Part shown: positions 1 through 9,118 of the stretch, piece by piece
Layout of the letters: the number at the start of each line of letters is the position of its first letter
How positions within the stretch are numbered: position 1 is the first letter of the stretch
Assembly: GCF_000632455.1 (NCBI RefSeq)
Contig: NZ_JFYL01000031.1
Location: 1-36,162, forward strand
Direction: 5' to 3'
DNA: 36,162 bases
DNA from: Acinetobacter sp. Ver3
Lineage (GTDB): Bacteria; Pseudomonadota; Gammaproteobacteria; Pseudomonadales; Moraxellaceae
Position numbers and translations under genes: made by a program
The notes under the pieces: generated by a model
Seen by the model: only the letters and a program-made list of their open reading frames with translations
Databases searched by the model: none
What the model was told of the DNA's origin: nothing

Positions 1-26
1 ATTTGCTTGGTTTTTTTTAATATTAG

Positions 27-41
27 TGTCATTACATGACA
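27..41. repeat. Short perfect inverted repeat downstream of the H-NS-like gene
   Basis: TGTCAT-TAC-ATGACA is a 6-bp perfect inverted repeat with a 3-nt centre, just past the stop of the H-NS-like gene. No T-run follows it on the minus strand, so it is not a typical intrinsic terminator. It could be an operator for a gene left of the window. Function unknown. Confidence 0.35.
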
Positions 42-52
42 AATCAGTGAAA

Positions 53-376
53 TTAGATAAGGAAATCTTCTAATTTGGCACCTTTTTCAAGCTCTGCAAC
101 CAACCAACGTGGCTTCTTTCCACGCCCTGTCCAAGTCTCCGCAGTATTATTTTTATTACGATAACGAGGCTCTACAGATTTACGCGTGCTTTTCTTACGC
201 TTTTGTGCACCATATTCAATGAATTGCTCTAAAGACATACCCACTGATTCAGCAATTTGAGTAATCTGATGATAAGCATCTTCAATTTCCTGATCTTTCT
301 TAGACTCGATCAAAGCTTGGGCTTCAGCAGTTAACTTTCTTAACTCTTCAACAGATAAATTACTAATATCAGGCAT
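53..376 (-). CDS. H-NS family nucleoid-associated protein
   Basis: A 107-residue histone-like silencer that should bind curved AT-rich DNA and oligomerise. The N-terminal half is helical and charged (SVEELRKLTAEAQALIESKK), fitting the dimerisation coiled coil. The C-terminus carries the H-NS DNA-binding core TWTGRGKKPRWL (family pattern TWxGxGRxPxW). An in-frame start lies 26 codons upstream, but the ATG at 376 has a GGAG ribosome site 9 nt before it and gives the usual family length and N-terminus (MPDISNLSVEEL), so I chose it. It is separated from the thioesterase by about 125 bp of AT-rich DNA and is probably transcribed alone. Family identity is secure; its targets cannot be read from the sequence. 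Confidence 0.93.
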   Translation of the reverse strand: MPDISNLSVEELRKLTAEAQALIESKKDQEIEDAYHQITQIAESVGMSLEQFIEYGAQKRKKSTRKSVEPRYRNKNNTAETWTGRGKKPRWLVAELEKGAKLEDFLI

Positions 377-502
377 AACATTTACTCCAAAAAATTCAAT
401 ATCATTATTAGATTTATAAAGCGCCATCTTATTGTTATAAATTATTTTAATCAATCCATCATGTTATTTAATATACATAAATAAAACAAATAATTTAACA
501 CA

Positions 503-919
503 TTAATTAACCGAGTCTATTTCTATTATTTTTTCTCTAATATGCTCTGGAATCAAAACCTTTTGCATTGTATTTTTATCCACACAAACTATAACGGCCT
601 CAGCAATTGCCACAATTTCATTCTGTTGCTCACTCCAAACTGTATATTCCATCCTGAAGGCAGAGTTACGCAATTCAACCACTTTAGTTCCAATGCGTAA
701 ATAATCAGGATAAAACACTGGTTTAAGATATTTACAACTATTTGAAGCCACAACAGTATTAATATCTAACGCTAAGATTTCTAATTGATTCAAATACTCT
801 ATTCGAGCAGTTTCAATATAGCGATAATAAATCACATTATTGACATGTCCAAAAGCATCCATATCACCCCAAGCGACTTTTTGATGGGTAATGACTTTGT
901 ACTCATTCATTTGTTTCAT
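503..919 (-). CDS. Acyl-CoA thioesterase, 4HBT hotdog-fold family
   Basis: A 138-residue single hotdog-domain protein of the YbgC/FadM-like 4-hydroxybenzoyl-CoA thioesterase family, which hydrolyses acyl-CoA thioesters in the cytoplasm. The signature WGDMDAFGHVNNVIYYRY near residues 17-34 contains the catalytic Asp and the HVNN helix start. Two starts are possible (ATG at 919 or 910); neither has a strong ribosome site. It begins 9 nt after hemY ends and is probably the last gene of the hem transcription unit. Its link to haem synthesis is positional only. The substrate is not predictable. Confidence 0.88.
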   Translation of the reverse strand: MKQMNEYKVITHQKVAWGDMDAFGHVNNVIYYRYIETARIEYLNQLEILALDINTVVASNSCKYLKPVFYPDYLRIGTKVVELRNSAFRMEYTVWSEQQNEIVAIAEAVIVCVDKNTMQKVLIPEHIREKIIEIDSVN

Positions 920-928
920 TCATCATTC

Positions 929-2122
929 TCATAACTTAAATTGAATAAATTTATTATGGGTCTCAAAGACACTGTTCAATTGCTGAGTTAATACAGCATC
1001 GCCTTTTAATACAGATTTAATTCTTAAATAGTTCATTAAAGGGTGATCAGGATATAATTGCAATAATGCCTCAGCATCCTGTTCACGATGAGTCGCAGTA
1101 TAAATATGCCATTTAGAAAAACTCAAAATCGGTAATCCAGGATATTTCATTTCAAAATGATCAATCTGGTTTTCAAGCATTTCATAATCAGGATTTTGTT
1201 TTAACAATTGTTGTTGAAACCATAAATAAAAAATATCCTGATCGAACCGTTCTTCTAATAAAGACAAAGAAAGTTGAGTTTCATCAAAAGCCATCTCAGG
1301 AATGCGAGAAATAAGTTTTAACCATAACGATTTAATACCATATGAAGACGACACAATTTGATCACTCATTTGAGCATACCGAATTTGAATAAGCTCTAAA
1401 TCTGTATTTGAAGCGTTGTCAAAATCATTGAGTAGCTTTAAAAGCCATTTCTTTTTATGTTCCAAATCTAAATGGCCATATTGCGTGGATTTTAAATAAT
1501 GCCATGGATATTGAATCGCAAATCTGCCCCATAGATGATTCAACTTATGCTGATAAGCATCTTCAAGATCTTTTAACCAAGGTGACAGCATATGACCATG
1601 TAAAAACTCTAAATGGGTTAAAGCCTGATCTGGAAGCTCTTGAGCTAAATAAATTTCAATACGCTGGAGTTCAGCCAATTCAAAAGCATCTGCAGGACTT
1701 TGTTGTAAAACACTCAACGCATCATCAATACGATCTTGCTTCAACCATATACGAGACTGAATAACCTCTTTGAGTAATCCTGAGTTCTCAAACACAGGTT
1801 GTAAATATTCTCGCTGTTTTGTGTTGGCCTCCAAAACCCACAAAACACCTAATTTTTCATACGTATGTAACCTTGAAAAGTCTGTAACTTGTTGAATTTT
1901 ACGCTGCTCTCTTGATCTCATCTTTCCAACCCAAAACCATAAAAGATGAAGAGATAAAGCAACGAATAGAAGAAAAAATGAAACAAACCAGAGGTTCGTT
2001 TGAATCTGAATACCGTGCCAAAGTATGTAAATATAACCTGGCCCTTCTTGATAACTCAGCACACTTAACACGGCTAATATCATTAAACCAACTAATGCAT
2101 AAACTATAAAAATATGTTTCAT
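929..2122 (-). CDS. hemY: HemY-like haem biosynthesis-associated membrane protein
   Basis: A 397-residue inner-membrane protein. Two hydrophobic segments (about residues 4-24 and 44-65) form the HemY_N region, followed by a long helical TPR-like domain. HemY is encoded with hemC/hemD in many gammaproteobacteria; this is not the protoporphyrinogen oxidase that shares the name. It starts 2 nt after hemX ends and is followed after 9 nt by the thioesterase, so it is almost certainly co-transcribed and translationally linked. Identity rests on topology, length, TPR-like composition and locus. Its biochemical role is not settled. Confidence 0.87.
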   Translation of the reverse strand: MKHIFIVYALVGLMILAVLSVLSYQEGPGYIYILWHGIQIQTNLWFVSFFLLFVALSLHLLWFWVGKMRSREQRKIQQVTDFSRLHTYEKLGVLWVLEANTKQREYLQPVFENSGLLKEVIQSRIWLKQDRIDDALSVLQQSPADAFELAELQRIEIYLAQELPDQALTHLEFLHGHMLSPWLKDLEDAYQHKLNHLWGRFAIQYPWHYLKSTQYGHLDLEHKKKWLLKLLNDFDNASNTDLELIQIRYAQMSDQIVSSSYGIKSLWLKLISRIPEMAFDETQLSLSLLEERFDQDIFYLWFQQQLLKQNPDYEMLENQIDHFEMKYPGLPILSFSKWHIYTATHREQDAEALLQLYPDHPLMNYLRIKSVLKGDAVLTQQLNSVFETHNKFIQFKL

Positions 2123-2124
2123 GA

Positions 2125-2964
2125 TTAGCCCTCTAAAATTGCTTTACTGTTCAATTTAGGGACAGGTAAAAGTTGTGCTTGTTTGAGATGTTTCGCTTTA
2201 TTTTTTATTTTGATTGCCACAGCATCAGGCAGTTGATCCAGTTCATCGATAATTGAGGTCAGTGCATTTTGATAGTCAATGTATTGTCCTTGTTGTAGTG
2301 CTCTTTGAGCAAATAACACTCTCAATTGAACTTCTTTTAAAACTAATCTTCGATTAAGTAATACCGGCATCTGTTCATCAACGCGTTCAACTTTGAATAC
2401 ACGCTCAAACCATGAGGATTGCGAAGAGTTATCACTCGTGAGTTGCTGTACTTGTTGTTCATTTTTCAAATTTGCATCAATATTTTCAAGCAAGTCACCT
2501 AACTGAGCAATTTGAATATTTTTTGCCACAACATATTGTTGAATCATTTTTTGATCATGCTCAACAGCTCGATGCATTGAAACCTGCAATGTATCTGCCA
2601 AAGCCAAGCGCTCAACCAGTTGATCCAGTTGATTGAGTTGCTCAAGTGCATATACAAACTCATGTTGATCTAAGGCAAATTGAATTAGCTCTAATTTTTG
2701 ACTTAAGAGTTTGATTGGATTGATTTCAGATTGAATTTCTTGTTGATTATTGTTTTGCTGAGGTGGATTGGATTGAGACGAAACCTGCTGATTTGAGCGC
2801 TGAATTGCTACCAACTGATCATTCAAACTTGCCACTAATTGCTCTGATTTATGTTGAGTTTGTTGTAGCAACTCAACTTTTTCTTGTAATGAAAAATGAT
2901 CATAGCTGAGTTTAATCAACCAAATGATTAAGCCTAAAATGAATAGATATAAAATTTTCTTCAT
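2125..2964 (-). CDS. hemX: HemX-like membrane protein
   Basis: A 279-residue protein with one N-terminal transmembrane helix (about residues 4-20), then a Gln/Ser/Asn-rich coiled coil (EKVELLQQTQHKSEQLVASL) and a helical periplasmic domain. This is the architecture of HemX, often annotated as uroporphyrinogen-III C-methyltransferase although it has no SAM-binding motif. It is shorter than the enterobacterial protein. Its start codon overlaps the hemD stop (ATGA) and hemY begins 2 nt after it, so the three are translated together. A structural or scaffolding role next to HemY is an inference. Confidence 0.84.
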   Translation of the reverse strand: MKKILYLFILGLIIWLIKLSYDHFSLQEKVELLQQTQHKSEQLVASLNDQLVAIQRSNQQVSSQSNPPQQNNNQQEIQSEINPIKLLSQKLELIQFALDQHEFVYALEQLNQLDQLVERLALADTLQVSMHRAVEHDQKMIQQYVVAKNIQIAQLGDLLENIDANLKNEQQVQQLTSDNSSQSSWFERVFKVERVDEQMPVLLNRRLVLKEVQLRVLFAQRALQQGQYIDYQNALTSIIDELDQLPDAVAIKIKNKAKHLKQAQLLPVPKLNSKAILEG

Positions 2965-3743
2965 GAGTGCCTATGTTCACTTTCAAGCTGCGACAAAATC
3001 GTATCTGGCATTAAGTCCGCAATTTGAGTGATTTGAAATTTAGTATTTGAGGTCTGTTGATACTTACACACGATCTGATATAACCGATCCGCCAAAACCA
3101 AGTAATGACCGTGTTGCATAAATACAGGATAATTTTTGCATAAACTCAGCCAATTTTTCCAACTGGCTTCACTACTAATCAATACAGCATAAGGTTGTGG
3201 ATTTGCATTGAATGCTTCAAGTAGATGTTTAAATTTATCTTGAGCATCACTTGGGCAGTAGCGGGAGTATAAAACAAAATTAAGTACTTCAATTTTAGCA
3301 GTACGACACTGCTGCATCATGAACTGACGGCCACCTTCTCCCCGCCAAAACGCAATACGTTTGAGATCAGCATTTTGTGTTAAAACCGGAAGACTTAACA
3401 TTCCTTCAGATGTTTCAACATCTGGAACTAAACTTTTAACACCATATCGACTTAGGGCTTCAGCTGTTTTCCGGCCAACTGCAATCCATTTGATATGATT
3501 TAAATCGGTCAATCTAAGTCCCGATTTTTCGAGAAACTGCATGCCAACTTCAACGGCCGTTGGACTGACGACCACAATCACTTGTGCTGAAATTAATTGC
3601 TGAAAGAGCTGATCAAGTTCATCACTCCAATGAACAGCAGCCAACTCTAGTACAGATAGCTCGATAGGCTCATATCCTGCACGTACCAGTGCCTCATTGA
3701 GAGGCTTAGCACGATCTGCAGGTCGAGTATTGATAAACTTCAT
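2961..3743 (-). CDS. hemD: Uroporphyrinogen-III synthase
   Basis: A 260-residue cytoplasmic enzyme that cyclises hydroxymethylbilane with inversion of ring D to give uroporphyrinogen III. The N-terminal NTRPADRAKPLNEALVRAGYE and the mid-protein SPTAVEVGMQFLEKSG and WIAVGRKTAEALSRYGV segments match the HEM4 fold, a weakly conserved family. It begins 9 nt after hemC ends and overlaps hemX by 4 nt. Consecutive pathway steps (HemC then HemD) in one transcript support the call. Confidence 0.93.
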   Translation of the reverse strand: MKFINTRPADRAKPLNEALVRAGYEPIELSVLELAAVHWSDELDQLFQQLISAQVIVVVSPTAVEVGMQFLEKSGLRLTDLNHIKWIAVGRKTAEALSRYGVKSLVPDVETSEGMLSLPVLTQNADLKRIAFWRGEGGRQFMMQQCRTAKIEVLNFVLYSRYCPSDAQDKFKHLLEAFNANPQPYAVLISSEASWKNWLSLCKNYPVFMQHGHYLVLADRLYQIVCKYQQTSNTKFQITQIADLMPDTILSQLESEHRHS

Positions 3744-3752
3744 TTCATTTTT

Positions 3753-4676
3753 TTATTTATACAGTGCTTTTAATAAATCAGCAGCACCTTGGTCAATCAA
3801 AGCTTTTGCTAGTGAAACACCCAACGTTTCAGCTTTTTCAACTGGACCTTCTACTTTAGCAACCAATAATGTTTGACCATCCACACTGCCAACGCGCCCC
3901 TCTAATTGAATCTGTTGATCATTTAAAGTCGCATATCCCGCAATCGGTACCTGACACCCACCTTCCAAATAAGCATTAAATGCCCGTTCTGCACGAACAC
4001 ACGCATCAGTTTCTGCATGTAATAAAGGTCGAATCAACTCTAATACGCGTGCATCGTCACCTCGACACTCAAGACCTAATGCGCCTTGGCCAACTGCGGG
4101 CAAACTCGTCTGTGTATCCAGCGTGTGTCGAATACGCTGTGCTAAACCTAAACGCTTTAAACCTGCGCTTGCCAAAATGATGGCATCGTAAAGCCCCGAA
4201 TCAAGCTTAGATAGTCGCGTGCCTACATTTCCACGTAAATCTATAATCTCAAGATCTGGACGAGCTTTTAAAATTTGACATTTACGACGCAAACTTGAAG
4301 TTCCCACTTTGGCTCCGAGGGGCAAATCTTCAAACTTATTATAAGTATTTGAAACAAAAGCATCTAAAGGATCTTCTCGCTCGCAAATCACAGCAAGACT
4401 TAATCCTTCTGGGAGCGCCATCGGCACATCTTTCATAGAATGGACAGCCAGATCTGCACGACCATCAAGTAATGCAGCCTCAAGCTCTTTAACAAATAAA
4501 CCTTTTCCACCAATCTTGGCTAAAGGAGTGTCTAAAATTTTATCACCTTGGGTCACAAACGTCACCAACTCAACTTTTAGACCAGCATGTAGGGTCTCAA
4601 GTCGCTCACGAATATGCTCCGCCTGCCATAAAGCCAATGGACTTTGACGAGTTGCAATTTTTAAGGTTTTGATCAT
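3753..4676 (-). CDS. hemC: Hydroxymethylbilane synthase (porphobilinogen deaminase)
   Basis: A 307-residue enzyme that joins four porphobilinogen units into hydroxymethylbilane on a dipyrromethane cofactor. Visible landmarks are [20 protein letters not shown] at the N-terminus, [26 protein letters not shown], and [12 protein letters not shown], whose Cys (about residue 241) holds the cofactor. The frame stays open 19 codons upstream, but the ATG at 4676 gives the normal family N-terminus ([17 protein letters not shown]). It follows algR after about 90 bp, as in Pseudomonas, and heads the hemCDXY-thioesterase unit. Confidence 0.97.
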   Translation of the reverse strand: MIKTLKIATRQSPLALWQAEHIRERLETLHAGLKVELVTFVTQGDKILDTPLAKIGGKGLFVKELEAALLDGRADLAVHSMKDVPMALPEGLSLAVICEREDPLDAFVSNTYNKFEDLPLGAKVGTSSLRRKCQILKARPDLEIIDLRGNVGTRLSKLDSGLYDAIILASAGLKRLGLAQRIRHTLDTQTSLPAVGQGALGLECRGDDARVLELIRPLLHAETDACVRAERAFNAYLEGGCQVPIAGYATLNDQQIQLEGRVGSVDGQTLLVAKVEGPVEKAETLGVSLAKALIDQGAADLLKALYK

Positions 4677-4751
4677 TTTAATGCTGCCAAACTTTAGACA
4701 TCCTAAACTTACCCTGCTGTCCCAAAATTGCAAGTAAATTGTTCGGCAATC

Positions 4752-4757
4752 ATTATA
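4752..4757 (-). promoter_or_regulatory. Possible -10 element for hemC
   Basis: TATAAT lies on the minus strand in the algR-hemC gap, about 75 nt before the hemC start. No good -35 sits 16-18 nt upstream, so this is a weak prediction; hemC may also be read through from algR. Confidence 0.3.
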
Positions 4758-4768
4758 ATTTTAGGCAA

Positions 4769-5506
4769 CTAAATATTTTGCATTCTTTCTCTAAGCAAAG
4801 GTAAGTGACGGCGACTGACCGCCAATTTCTCTTCAAGTTCACGACAACGAACTTGATACTGGCCTGAAGCAACCAACTCCAATCCATCCAAATAATCCAA
4901 TGCAATCAGCGCATTTCGATGAATTCGTATAAATTTATTTGAAAACTCACGTTCTAAATCTTTTAAGGTCTCATCAATCAAGACACTGCCGTTTTTGTGT
5001 CGTACTGTTACGTATTTCTGATCAGCCAGAAAATAGTAAACATTTTCGATAGGAATGAGTTCAAGACCACGATACGTTTTCGCAGCGATTTGCTGACGCT
5101 GATGTTTTTCTTCCATATTTTCTTTTTGTTCTATATTTGACATTTGAGCTTGAGTAAGTTTAGTTAAATTATTCAGTGTATTTTCTAATTCTGATTTGAT
5201 AATCGGCTTTAATAAATAGCCTTTCGCTTGTGCCTGAATAGCAGTCAAAGCATGCTCATCATAGGCCGTGCAAAAAACAATAGCAGGCATTGGGTTTAGC
5301 TGTGAAAGATGCTGAGCGCATGTCAAACCATCCATTTCAGGCATTTGGATGTCAAGTAAAATTACATCAGGCTCATATTGTTGAACTAAGGTCAAAGCTT
5401 CTTTTCCATGGTGCGCAGTTGCAACAACTTGATGCCCCAATTGAGTAACCAAGCGAGATAAGCGCTCAACCGCGAGTGGTTCATCATCACAAATTAGGAT
5501 GGCCAT
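4769..5506 (-). CDS. algR: AlgR-type LytTR response regulator
   Basis: A 245-residue cytoplasmic DNA-binding response regulator. Residues 1-120 are a receiver domain: acidic pair D7/D8, phospho-acceptor D52 in VILLDIQMPEMDG, and KP in GYLLKPI. Residues about 140-245 are a LytTR DNA-binding domain (YRGLELIPIENVYYFLADQK, FIRIHRNALI). It follows the histidine kinase gene by 52 bp and has a strong AAGGAGG ribosome site. AlgR with FimS/AlgZ controls type IV pili and twitching in Pseudomonas and Acinetobacter; that role is inferred here from family and gene order. Confidence 0.94.
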   Translation of the reverse strand: MAILICDDEPLAVERLSRLVTQLGHQVVATAHHGKEALTLVQQYEPDVILLDIQMPEMDGLTCAQHLSQLNPMPAIVFCTAYDEHALTAIQAQAKGYLLKPIIKSELENTLNNLTKLTQAQMSNIEQKENMEEKHQRQQIAAKTYRGLELIPIENVYYFLADQKYVTVRHKNGSVLIDETLKDLEREFSNKFIRIHRNALIALDYLDGLELVASGQYQVRCRELEEKLAVSRRHLPLLRERMQNI

Positions 5507-5519
5507 TGTTCCTCCTTGC

Positions 5520-5556
5520 TCAAGTTAACGTTGCTTATTTTAATGTATTAACTTGA
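5520..5556. repeat. 9-bp perfect inverted repeat between algZ and algR
   Basis: TCAAGTTAA (5520-5528) and TTAACTTGA (5548-5556) are perfect complements around a 19-nt spacer and fill the gap between the kinase stop and the algR ribosome site (about 5511-5517). In RNA this could form a hairpin just before the SD; in DNA it could be a regulator site. No T-run supports termination. Confidence 0.5.
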
Positions 5557-5558
5557 TT

Positions 5559-6626
5559 TTATTTATATTGGTACTGGACTACAGTCGTGTAAATTCCATT
5601 ACCTGCATGACTCCTAAACTGTACCGTATACCCATAGTGTGCTTTCAAACGCTGTTTCACGTTTTCTATCGCAATACCATTCCCCTCCCTATTGGCCATT
5701 TTATCGGCTATATAAGGGTTAGTAATGACTATAGTGACTTGATTTTGTAATATTTCAACCAATATGACAATCTTTGCATCAATTAACTTTTTCTCTACCC
5801 CATGAAAGATACTATTCTCAATTAAAGGCTGTAAAGTTAAAAAAGGGATACTTGCTTGGCCCAACTGCTCTGGTTGTAAGATATTCCATTCCACATTTAA
5901 TCTCGAACCCAACCTTAGCTTTTCAACCGCCAAATAATGTTCACACAATTGGATTTCTTCTTTTAATGTGACAATTTTAAGCTCTTGAAAGCTTGCTCTA
6001 AACAACCTTGAAAGATCGATCAGCATTTGCTCAGCTTTATCTGGATCACTCCCAATCAGACTCACCACACTATTTAAACTATTAAAAAGAAAGTGTGGAT
6101 GTATTCTTGCTTGCATGGCTTGAATTCGAGCATTCAATTCACCTTGTTGCTGCTTTAACCACTCACCCCGAACATAGATATATCGTAAACAAAAAGTGAT
6201 CAACAATACACCATAGCTCATATGTAAAATCACATGATCAAATAAAAGTAACCATGAAAATTTTTGTAAAGAAAAGTTACTCCCCCAAAAAAACAGGAAA
6301 TTCAAACTACAAGTAGTGAACAGGATAATGAGTTCTAATAGTACAAATGTATAAATCGCAGACTGCAAAGTTGTTAATTTTTGCCAAAACTCCCTAAATA
6401 AATCAATTACGGCGATAAAGACCAATACCACCCAATTGATATAAAGCACATACTTGATCACCTGTGATGTCTGTAAATTTGACCAAGACTGTGACTCTGC
6501 TAGGCACAGCAACAACGCCAAAAAAATACTGGCAATAAACAGCTCTGCAAAATATTGCCATTGCCCAATACGTACAAAGAAATTGGCGTCGATAAATTCT
6601 TGTTTATCTTTTGAAGAATTATCCAT
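5559..6626 (-). CDS. algZ: AlgZ/FimS-type sensor histidine kinase (LytS family)
   Basis: A 355-residue inner-membrane kinase pairing with AlgR. The N-terminal half has several hydrophobic segments (for example YFAELFIASIFLALLLCLAE). The kinase domain carries the His_kinase motif ARIHPHFLFNSLNSVVSLIG with the phospho-His, the N box LQPLIENSIFHGVEK, and a GNGIAIENVKQRL glycine box. The frame extends upstream to 6713, overlapping the divergent argH start by 10 bp. I prefer the ATG at 6626 (MDNSSKDKQEF) because the longer form would cross the argH promoter, although no strong ribosome site marks it. Start uncertain, function confident. Confidence 0.9.
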   Translation of the reverse strand: MDNSSKDKQEFIDANFFVRIGQWQYFAELFIASIFLALLLCLAESQSWSNLQTSQVIKYVLYINWVVLVFIAVIDLFREFWQKLTTLQSAIYTFVLLELIILFTTCSLNFLFFWGSNFSLQKFSWLLLFDHVILHMSYGVLLITFCLRYIYVRGEWLKQQQGELNARIQAMQARIHPHFLFNSLNSVVSLIGSDPDKAEQMLIDLSRLFRASFQELKIVTLKEEIQLCEHYLAVEKLRLGSRLNVEWNILQPEQLGQASIPFLTLQPLIENSIFHGVEKKLIDAKIVILVEILQNQVTIVITNPYIADKMANREGNGIAIENVKQRLKAHYGYTVQFRSHAGNGIYTTVVQYQYK

Positions 6627-6656
6627 AGGCAAGACTTCGGCATCTTGATTTGAATT

Positions 6657-6665
6657 TGTTATACT
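6657..6665 (+). promoter_or_regulatory. Extended -10 promoter for argH
   Basis: TG-T-TATACT is a good extended -10 element, putting the transcript start near 6672 and leaving a leader of about 30 nt before the argH ATG with a GAG ribosome site. A weak -35-like TTCGGC lies 18 nt upstream. Confidence 0.5.
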
Positions 6666-6703
6666 GGATGCAAAATTACTGCTTTTTCTTTTACTGAGCC
6701 GAC

Positions 6704-8134
6704 ATGACCACATCTTCTAATTCCTCTAATCCGTCACAAGCCCAAACTTCAGGTATGTGGGGCGGTCGTTTTTCCGAAGCAACTGATGCCTTTGTCGCTG
6801 AATTTACAGCATCTGTTCAATTTGACCAACGCTTTTATAAACAAGATATTGCAGGTTCAATCGCACATGCAACGATGTTGGCAAAAGTCGGTGTACTCAC
6901 TGAACAAGAGCGTGATGACATCATCGCAGGCTTAACCGCAATTAAAGCGGACATTGAAGCTGGCAACTTCGAATGGCGTATTGATTTAGAAGATGTTCAC
7001 ATGAACATTGAATCTCGATTAACACAACGTATTGGGATTACAGGTAAGAAATTACATACAGGTCGTAGCCGCAATGACCAAGTAGCAACGGATATTCGTT
7101 TGTATGTACGTGATGAAATTGATGCCATCTTAGGGTTATTACACAAACTACAAAAAGGCATTCTAGGCTTGGCTGCTAAAAATACTAATACAATCATGCC
7201 GGGCTTTACACATCTTCAAACTGCACAGCCTGTGACGTTTGGACATCATTTAATGGCATGGTTTGAAATGCTGGTACGTGACTCAGAACGTTTGATTGAC
7301 TGCCGTAAACGCGTGAATCGTATGCCTTTAGGTTCTGCTGCGCTTGCAGGTACCACTTATCCAATCGATCGTGCTTATACAGCAGAACTTTTAGGGTTTG
7401 AAGCAGTTGCAGAAAACTCATTAGATGCTGTATCTGATCGTGATTTTGGTATTGAGTTTAATGCTGCGGCATCACTCATTATGATGCACTTATCTCGCAT
7501 GTCTGAGGAATTAATTCTTTGGACATCTGCACAATTCAAGTTTGTGAATATTCCTGACCGCTTCTGCACAGGCTCTTCAATCATGCCTCAGAAGAAAAAT
7601 CCTGATGTACCTGAACTTGTTCGTGGTAAAACAGGCCGTGTATATGGCGACTTAATGAGTCTACTTACCCTCATGAAAGGTCAACCTTTGGCATATAACA
7701 AAGACAACCAAGAAGATAAAGAACCACTATTTGATGCTATCGATACAGTTCGTGGCTCTTTGATGGCTTTCGCAGACATGATTCCTGCACTTGTTCCCAA
7801 TATTCCTGAAATGCGCGAAGCTGCGCTGCGTGGTTTCTCAACAGCAACCGACCTTGCTGATTACTTAGTGAAAAATGGTGTTGCATTCCGCGATGCACAT
7901 GAAATCGTCGGTAAAGCAGTTGCGCTTGGCGTACAAGAAGGTAAGGATTTATCAGAACTTACGCTTGAACAACTTCAACAATTCTCTGATTTAATTCAAG
8001 CTGACGTCTTTGAAAAAGCATTAACTTTAGAAGCTTCTGTCAATGCACGTAACCACATCGGTGGCACAGCACCAGCTCAAGTTGAAGCAGCAATTGAGCG
8101 TGCTCATGCGCGTTTAGAAGCTCTTTACGCTTAA
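6704..8134 (+). CDS. argH: Argininosuccinate lyase
   Basis: A 476-residue cytoplasmic enzyme for the last step of arginine synthesis: argininosuccinate to arginine and fumarate. Landmarks are [17 protein letters not shown] near the start, [28 protein letters not shown]-type [11 protein letters not shown], and the fumarase/lyase superfamily signature [12 protein letters not shown] with its catalytic Ser. The first 17 residues are a Ser/Thr/Asn-rich tail before the conserved core. Divergent from algZ, as in Pseudomonas and other Acinetobacter; yggX follows after 28 bp. Confidence 0.98.
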   Translation: MTTSSNSSNPSQAQTSGMWGGRFSEATDAFVAEFTASVQFDQRFYKQDIAGSIAHATMLAKVGVLTEQERDDIIAGLTAIKADIEAGNFEWRIDLEDVHMNIESRLTQRIGITGKKLHTGRSRNDQVATDIRLYVRDEIDAILGLLHKLQKGILGLAAKNTNTIMPGFTHLQTAQPVTFGHHLMAWFEMLVRDSERLIDCRKRVNRMPLGSAALAGTTYPIDRAYTAELLGFEAVAENSLDAVSDRDFGIEFNAAASLIMMHLSRMSEELILWTSAQFKFVNIPDRFCTGSSIMPQKKNPDVPELVRGKTGRVYGDLMSLLTLMKGQPLAYNKDNQEDKEPLFDAIDTVRGSLMAFADMIPALVPNIPEMREAALRGFSTATDLADYLVKNGVAFRDAHEIVGKAVALGVQEGKDLSELTLEQLQQFSDLIQADVFEKALTLEASVNARNHIGGTAPAQVEAAIERAHARLEALYA

Positions 8135-8162
8135 TTTCTGATTATATTTTTGGAGTATTGAT

Positions 8163-8432
8163 ATGTCTCGCCAAGTATTTTGCCGTAAGTATCAAAAAGA
8201 AATGGAAGGTTTGGATTTTGCACCATTCCCTGGTCCTAAAGGTCAGGAACTATTTGATAGTGTTTCTAAGCAAGCATGGGGCGAATGGTTGAAGCATCAA
8301 ACTACTTTAATCAATGAAAAACGTTTAAATGTCTTTGAAGCTGATGCAAAAAAATTTCTTGAAGAACAACGTGAAAAGTTCTTCAACAATGATGAAACTT
8401 TAGAAAAAGCTGAAGGCCTAAAGCCTGAGTAA
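8163..8432 (+). CDS. yggX: YggX-type Fe(2+)-trafficking / oxidative damage protection protein
   Basis: An 89-residue cytoplasmic protein that protects Fe-S clusters and DNA from oxidative damage. It has the full family N-terminus ([25 protein letters not shown], conserved Cys7), the central [18 protein letters not shown], and the C-terminal [15 protein letters not shown] ribosome site precedes the start, which lies 28 nt after argH; it may be co-transcribed with argH. A terminator follows directly. Confidence 0.96.
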   Translation: MSRQVFCRKYQKEMEGLDFAPFPGPKGQELFDSVSKQAWGEWLKHQTTLINEKRLNVFEADAKKFLEEQREKFFNNDETLEKAEGLKPE

Positions 8433-8458
8433 AAAAGAAAGCACTGCTTTTCTTTTTT
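8431..8458 (+). terminator. Terminator after yggX
   Basis: An A-rich AAAAGAAAGCA arm pairs with TGCTTTTCTTTT and ends in a T-run, immediately after the yggX stop. Confidence 0.7.
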
Positions 8459-8470
8459 ACGTAAGATAAG

Positions 8471-8622
8471 GACGAAGTCCGCGTAGGCTTTAATCTAAAA
8501 AGAATCCCCATCTTTGAGGATTCTTTTTTATACGTTACTTTAAAAAATTAGGCAAGAAAAACACCGAAGGTGTACACAGGCTTTAATCCCAAAAGAATCT
8601 CCGTAATAGAGGTTCTTTTTTT
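8471..8622 (+). repeat. Tandem pair of double-hairpin elements (93-bp period) ending in terminators
   Basis: Two related units each have a small hairpin with a GAA loop (GGAC-GAA-GTCC at about 8470-8480; ACACC-GAA-GGTGT at about 8562-8574), then AGGCTTTAATC (from 8485 and from 8578), then a hairpin with a T-run (8497-8528 and 8590-8622). The small stems differ in sequence but keep their pairing. In the second terminator a U-G wobble pairs only in plus-strand RNA. They lie between yggX and a convergent gene. Each half can act as a terminator; why the block is duplicated is unknown. Confidence 0.7.
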
Positions 8623-8641
8623 ATGGGACATTAAAAAAATA

Positions 8642-9118
8642 TCAATGGAGTCCAAATTTAGCTGACGAAAAAAGTGCTTGTGGTGGATTTAAAATATGAC
8701 CTAATTGGTAAACTCCATCCATATTTAACTGCATCTCCATTCGGTCAACACGAATTGGGCCAAATTTAATGTAAATCTGCCGATTTTGAAGATCAAACCG
8801 CTGCTCCAAAACCTGTCCATTGAATTGTAAAGAGTTCATAGATGTTAAGTCCATAAGCGCTTTAAAAGGTTGCTCTTCATCCTTTGTATAATGAATCCTT
8901 TTTCTATCACTCACGAAATTTTCTAAATGGTTTAAATCCTGAGATTTAAAAGATGTAATTTCACGAATTTGAGATTCCTCAATACCTAAAGCATTGACCA
9001 AACTTAACTGATCATCTGGCAGTAATTTAAAATGCCCATTGTTAGGATGTGCCGCCCAACTCAAACTCGAAAGACCCCAAGCACAGATTCCCCACAAAAC
9101 TTGCTTAAATTGTCTCAT
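8642..9118 (-). CDS. Secreted hypothetical protein
   Basis: A 158-residue protein I do not recognise. The N-terminus (residues 1-23, MRQFKQVLWGICAWGLSSLSWAA) is a typical Sec signal peptide with likely cleavage near A22/A23. The mature part has no Cys and no obvious enzyme motif, and ends in a beta-rich stretch (NRQIYIKFGPIRVDRMEMQL). It stands alone, convergent with yggX, with about 270 bp of AT-rich DNA upstream. Probably periplasmic. Confidence 0.75.
   Translation of the reverse strand: MRQFKQVLWGICAWGLSSLSWAAHPNNGHFKLLPDDQLSLVNALGIEESQIREITSFKSQDLNHLENFVSDRKRIHYTKDEEQPFKALMDLTSMNSLQFNGQVLEQRFDLQNRQIYIKFGPIRVDRMEMQLNMDGVYQLGHILNPPQALFSSAKFGLH

Noticed and set aside
377..454. Longer N-terminus for the H-NS-like gene
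   Set aside because: The extra 26 residues are not family-like and the ATG at 376 has the better ribosome site.
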